Origin: CAYPHY01 sp964410625
GTDB lineage: Bacteria; Chloroflexota; Anaerolineae; Promineifilales; Promineifilaceae
Length of the DNA: 59,818 bases
Direction of reading: 5' to 3'
NCBI GenBank assembly: GCA_964410625.1
Contig: CAYPHY010000031.1
Coordinates: 1 to 59,818, forward strand
The translations under genes and the position numbers were made by a program. The notes under the pieces were generated by a model. It ran no database searches, was not told where the DNA came from, and saw only the letters and a program-made list of their open reading frames with translations. This document shows, in pieces, positions 59,762 to 59,818 of the stretch (within the stretch, counting starts at the first letter, position 1; each line of letters opens with the position of its first letter).

Positions 59762-59818
59762 ATGCAGAGACCCAAAGACACAAAGATTTATTCTATTTTT
59801 CTCTGTGCCTCTGCGTCT
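59762..59818. repeat. intergenic repeat family G at window end
   Basis: AATGCAGAGACCCAAAGACAC and CTGTGCCTCTGCGTCT (cut by the window end). The arms are partly complementary, like the copy at 26716. Confidence 0.6.

Overview
The window (59,818 bases, three 100-N scaffold gaps) looks like a metagenome-derived scaffold of a GC-rich, Gram-positive-like or monoderm bacterium, most plausibly a Chloroflexota member of the Anaerolineae/Ardenticatenia/Caldilineae type. This placement is an inference. It rests on gene content (DUF4058, Uma2, DUF3662-FHA proteins, Thr/Pro-linker secreted proteins, many GT4 glycosyltransferases), on several families of imperfect-palindrome intergenic repeats, and on a striking excess of the hexamer CGGCCG. 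There is no rRNA, CRISPR array, phage or complete insertion sequence.

Layout. 1-5066: a small RHH protein, a membrane protein, then a leftward sugar-epimerase / GT2 / GT39-like block. 5.2-9.3 kb: DUF4058 protein, selenocysteine elongation factor SelB and a long coiled-coil protein. 9.6-12.7 kb: two small conserved proteins and two GT4 enzymes. 12.8-17.1 kb: a secreted Thr/Pro-rich protein, an M24 peptidase, selenophosphate synthetase SelD and a VapBC-type pair. SelD is itself a selenoprotein: its real start lies 34 codons upstream of the longest ATG frame, across an in-frame TGA at codon 17 followed by a hairpin. 17.5-21.1 kb: two FHA proteins, a lamin-tail-like protein, an alpha/beta hydrolase and tRNA-Gly(CCC). 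21.7-27.6 kb: a polyamine-type ABC importer (potD, potA, potB, potC) with an aminobutyraldehyde-type dehydrogenase inserted in it. 27.7-30 kb: a cytochrome P450 divergent from a TetR regulator. 30-37.4 kb: a second glycan locus (methyltransferase, three GT4 enzymes, an FG-GAP surface protein). 37.5-41.9 kb: tag, OsmC, a receiver-like protein, an overlapping C39-like protease pair, a DinB-ankyrin fusion and a small Cys-rich protein. 41.8-48.9 kb: transketolase, membrane proteins, a class III adenylate cyclase, a second M24 peptidase and a BCCP-like protein. 48.9-54.5 kb: NfeD protease, HemW, a BrnA-like pseudogene, MobA, FolD and a Uma2 protein. 54.5-59.8 kb: a heterodimeric ABC exporter with one degenerate ATP site, two small proteins and a VOC dioxygenase.

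Functional picture. SelB and SelD show that the cell makes and decodes selenocysteine; selA and selC are not in the window. The GT blocks suggest cell-surface polysaccharide or glycoprotein synthesis. The polyamine importer plus dehydrogenase suggests putrescine use via 4-aminobutyraldehyde.

The most unusual feature is the repeat landscape. At least seven families of short, self-complementary repeats sit between genes. In about ten cases the stop codon of the upstream gene lies within the repeat, and in one or two cases the repeat runs in frame through a coding region. This, with the recoded SelD, is the best candidate here for something not described in standard annotation.
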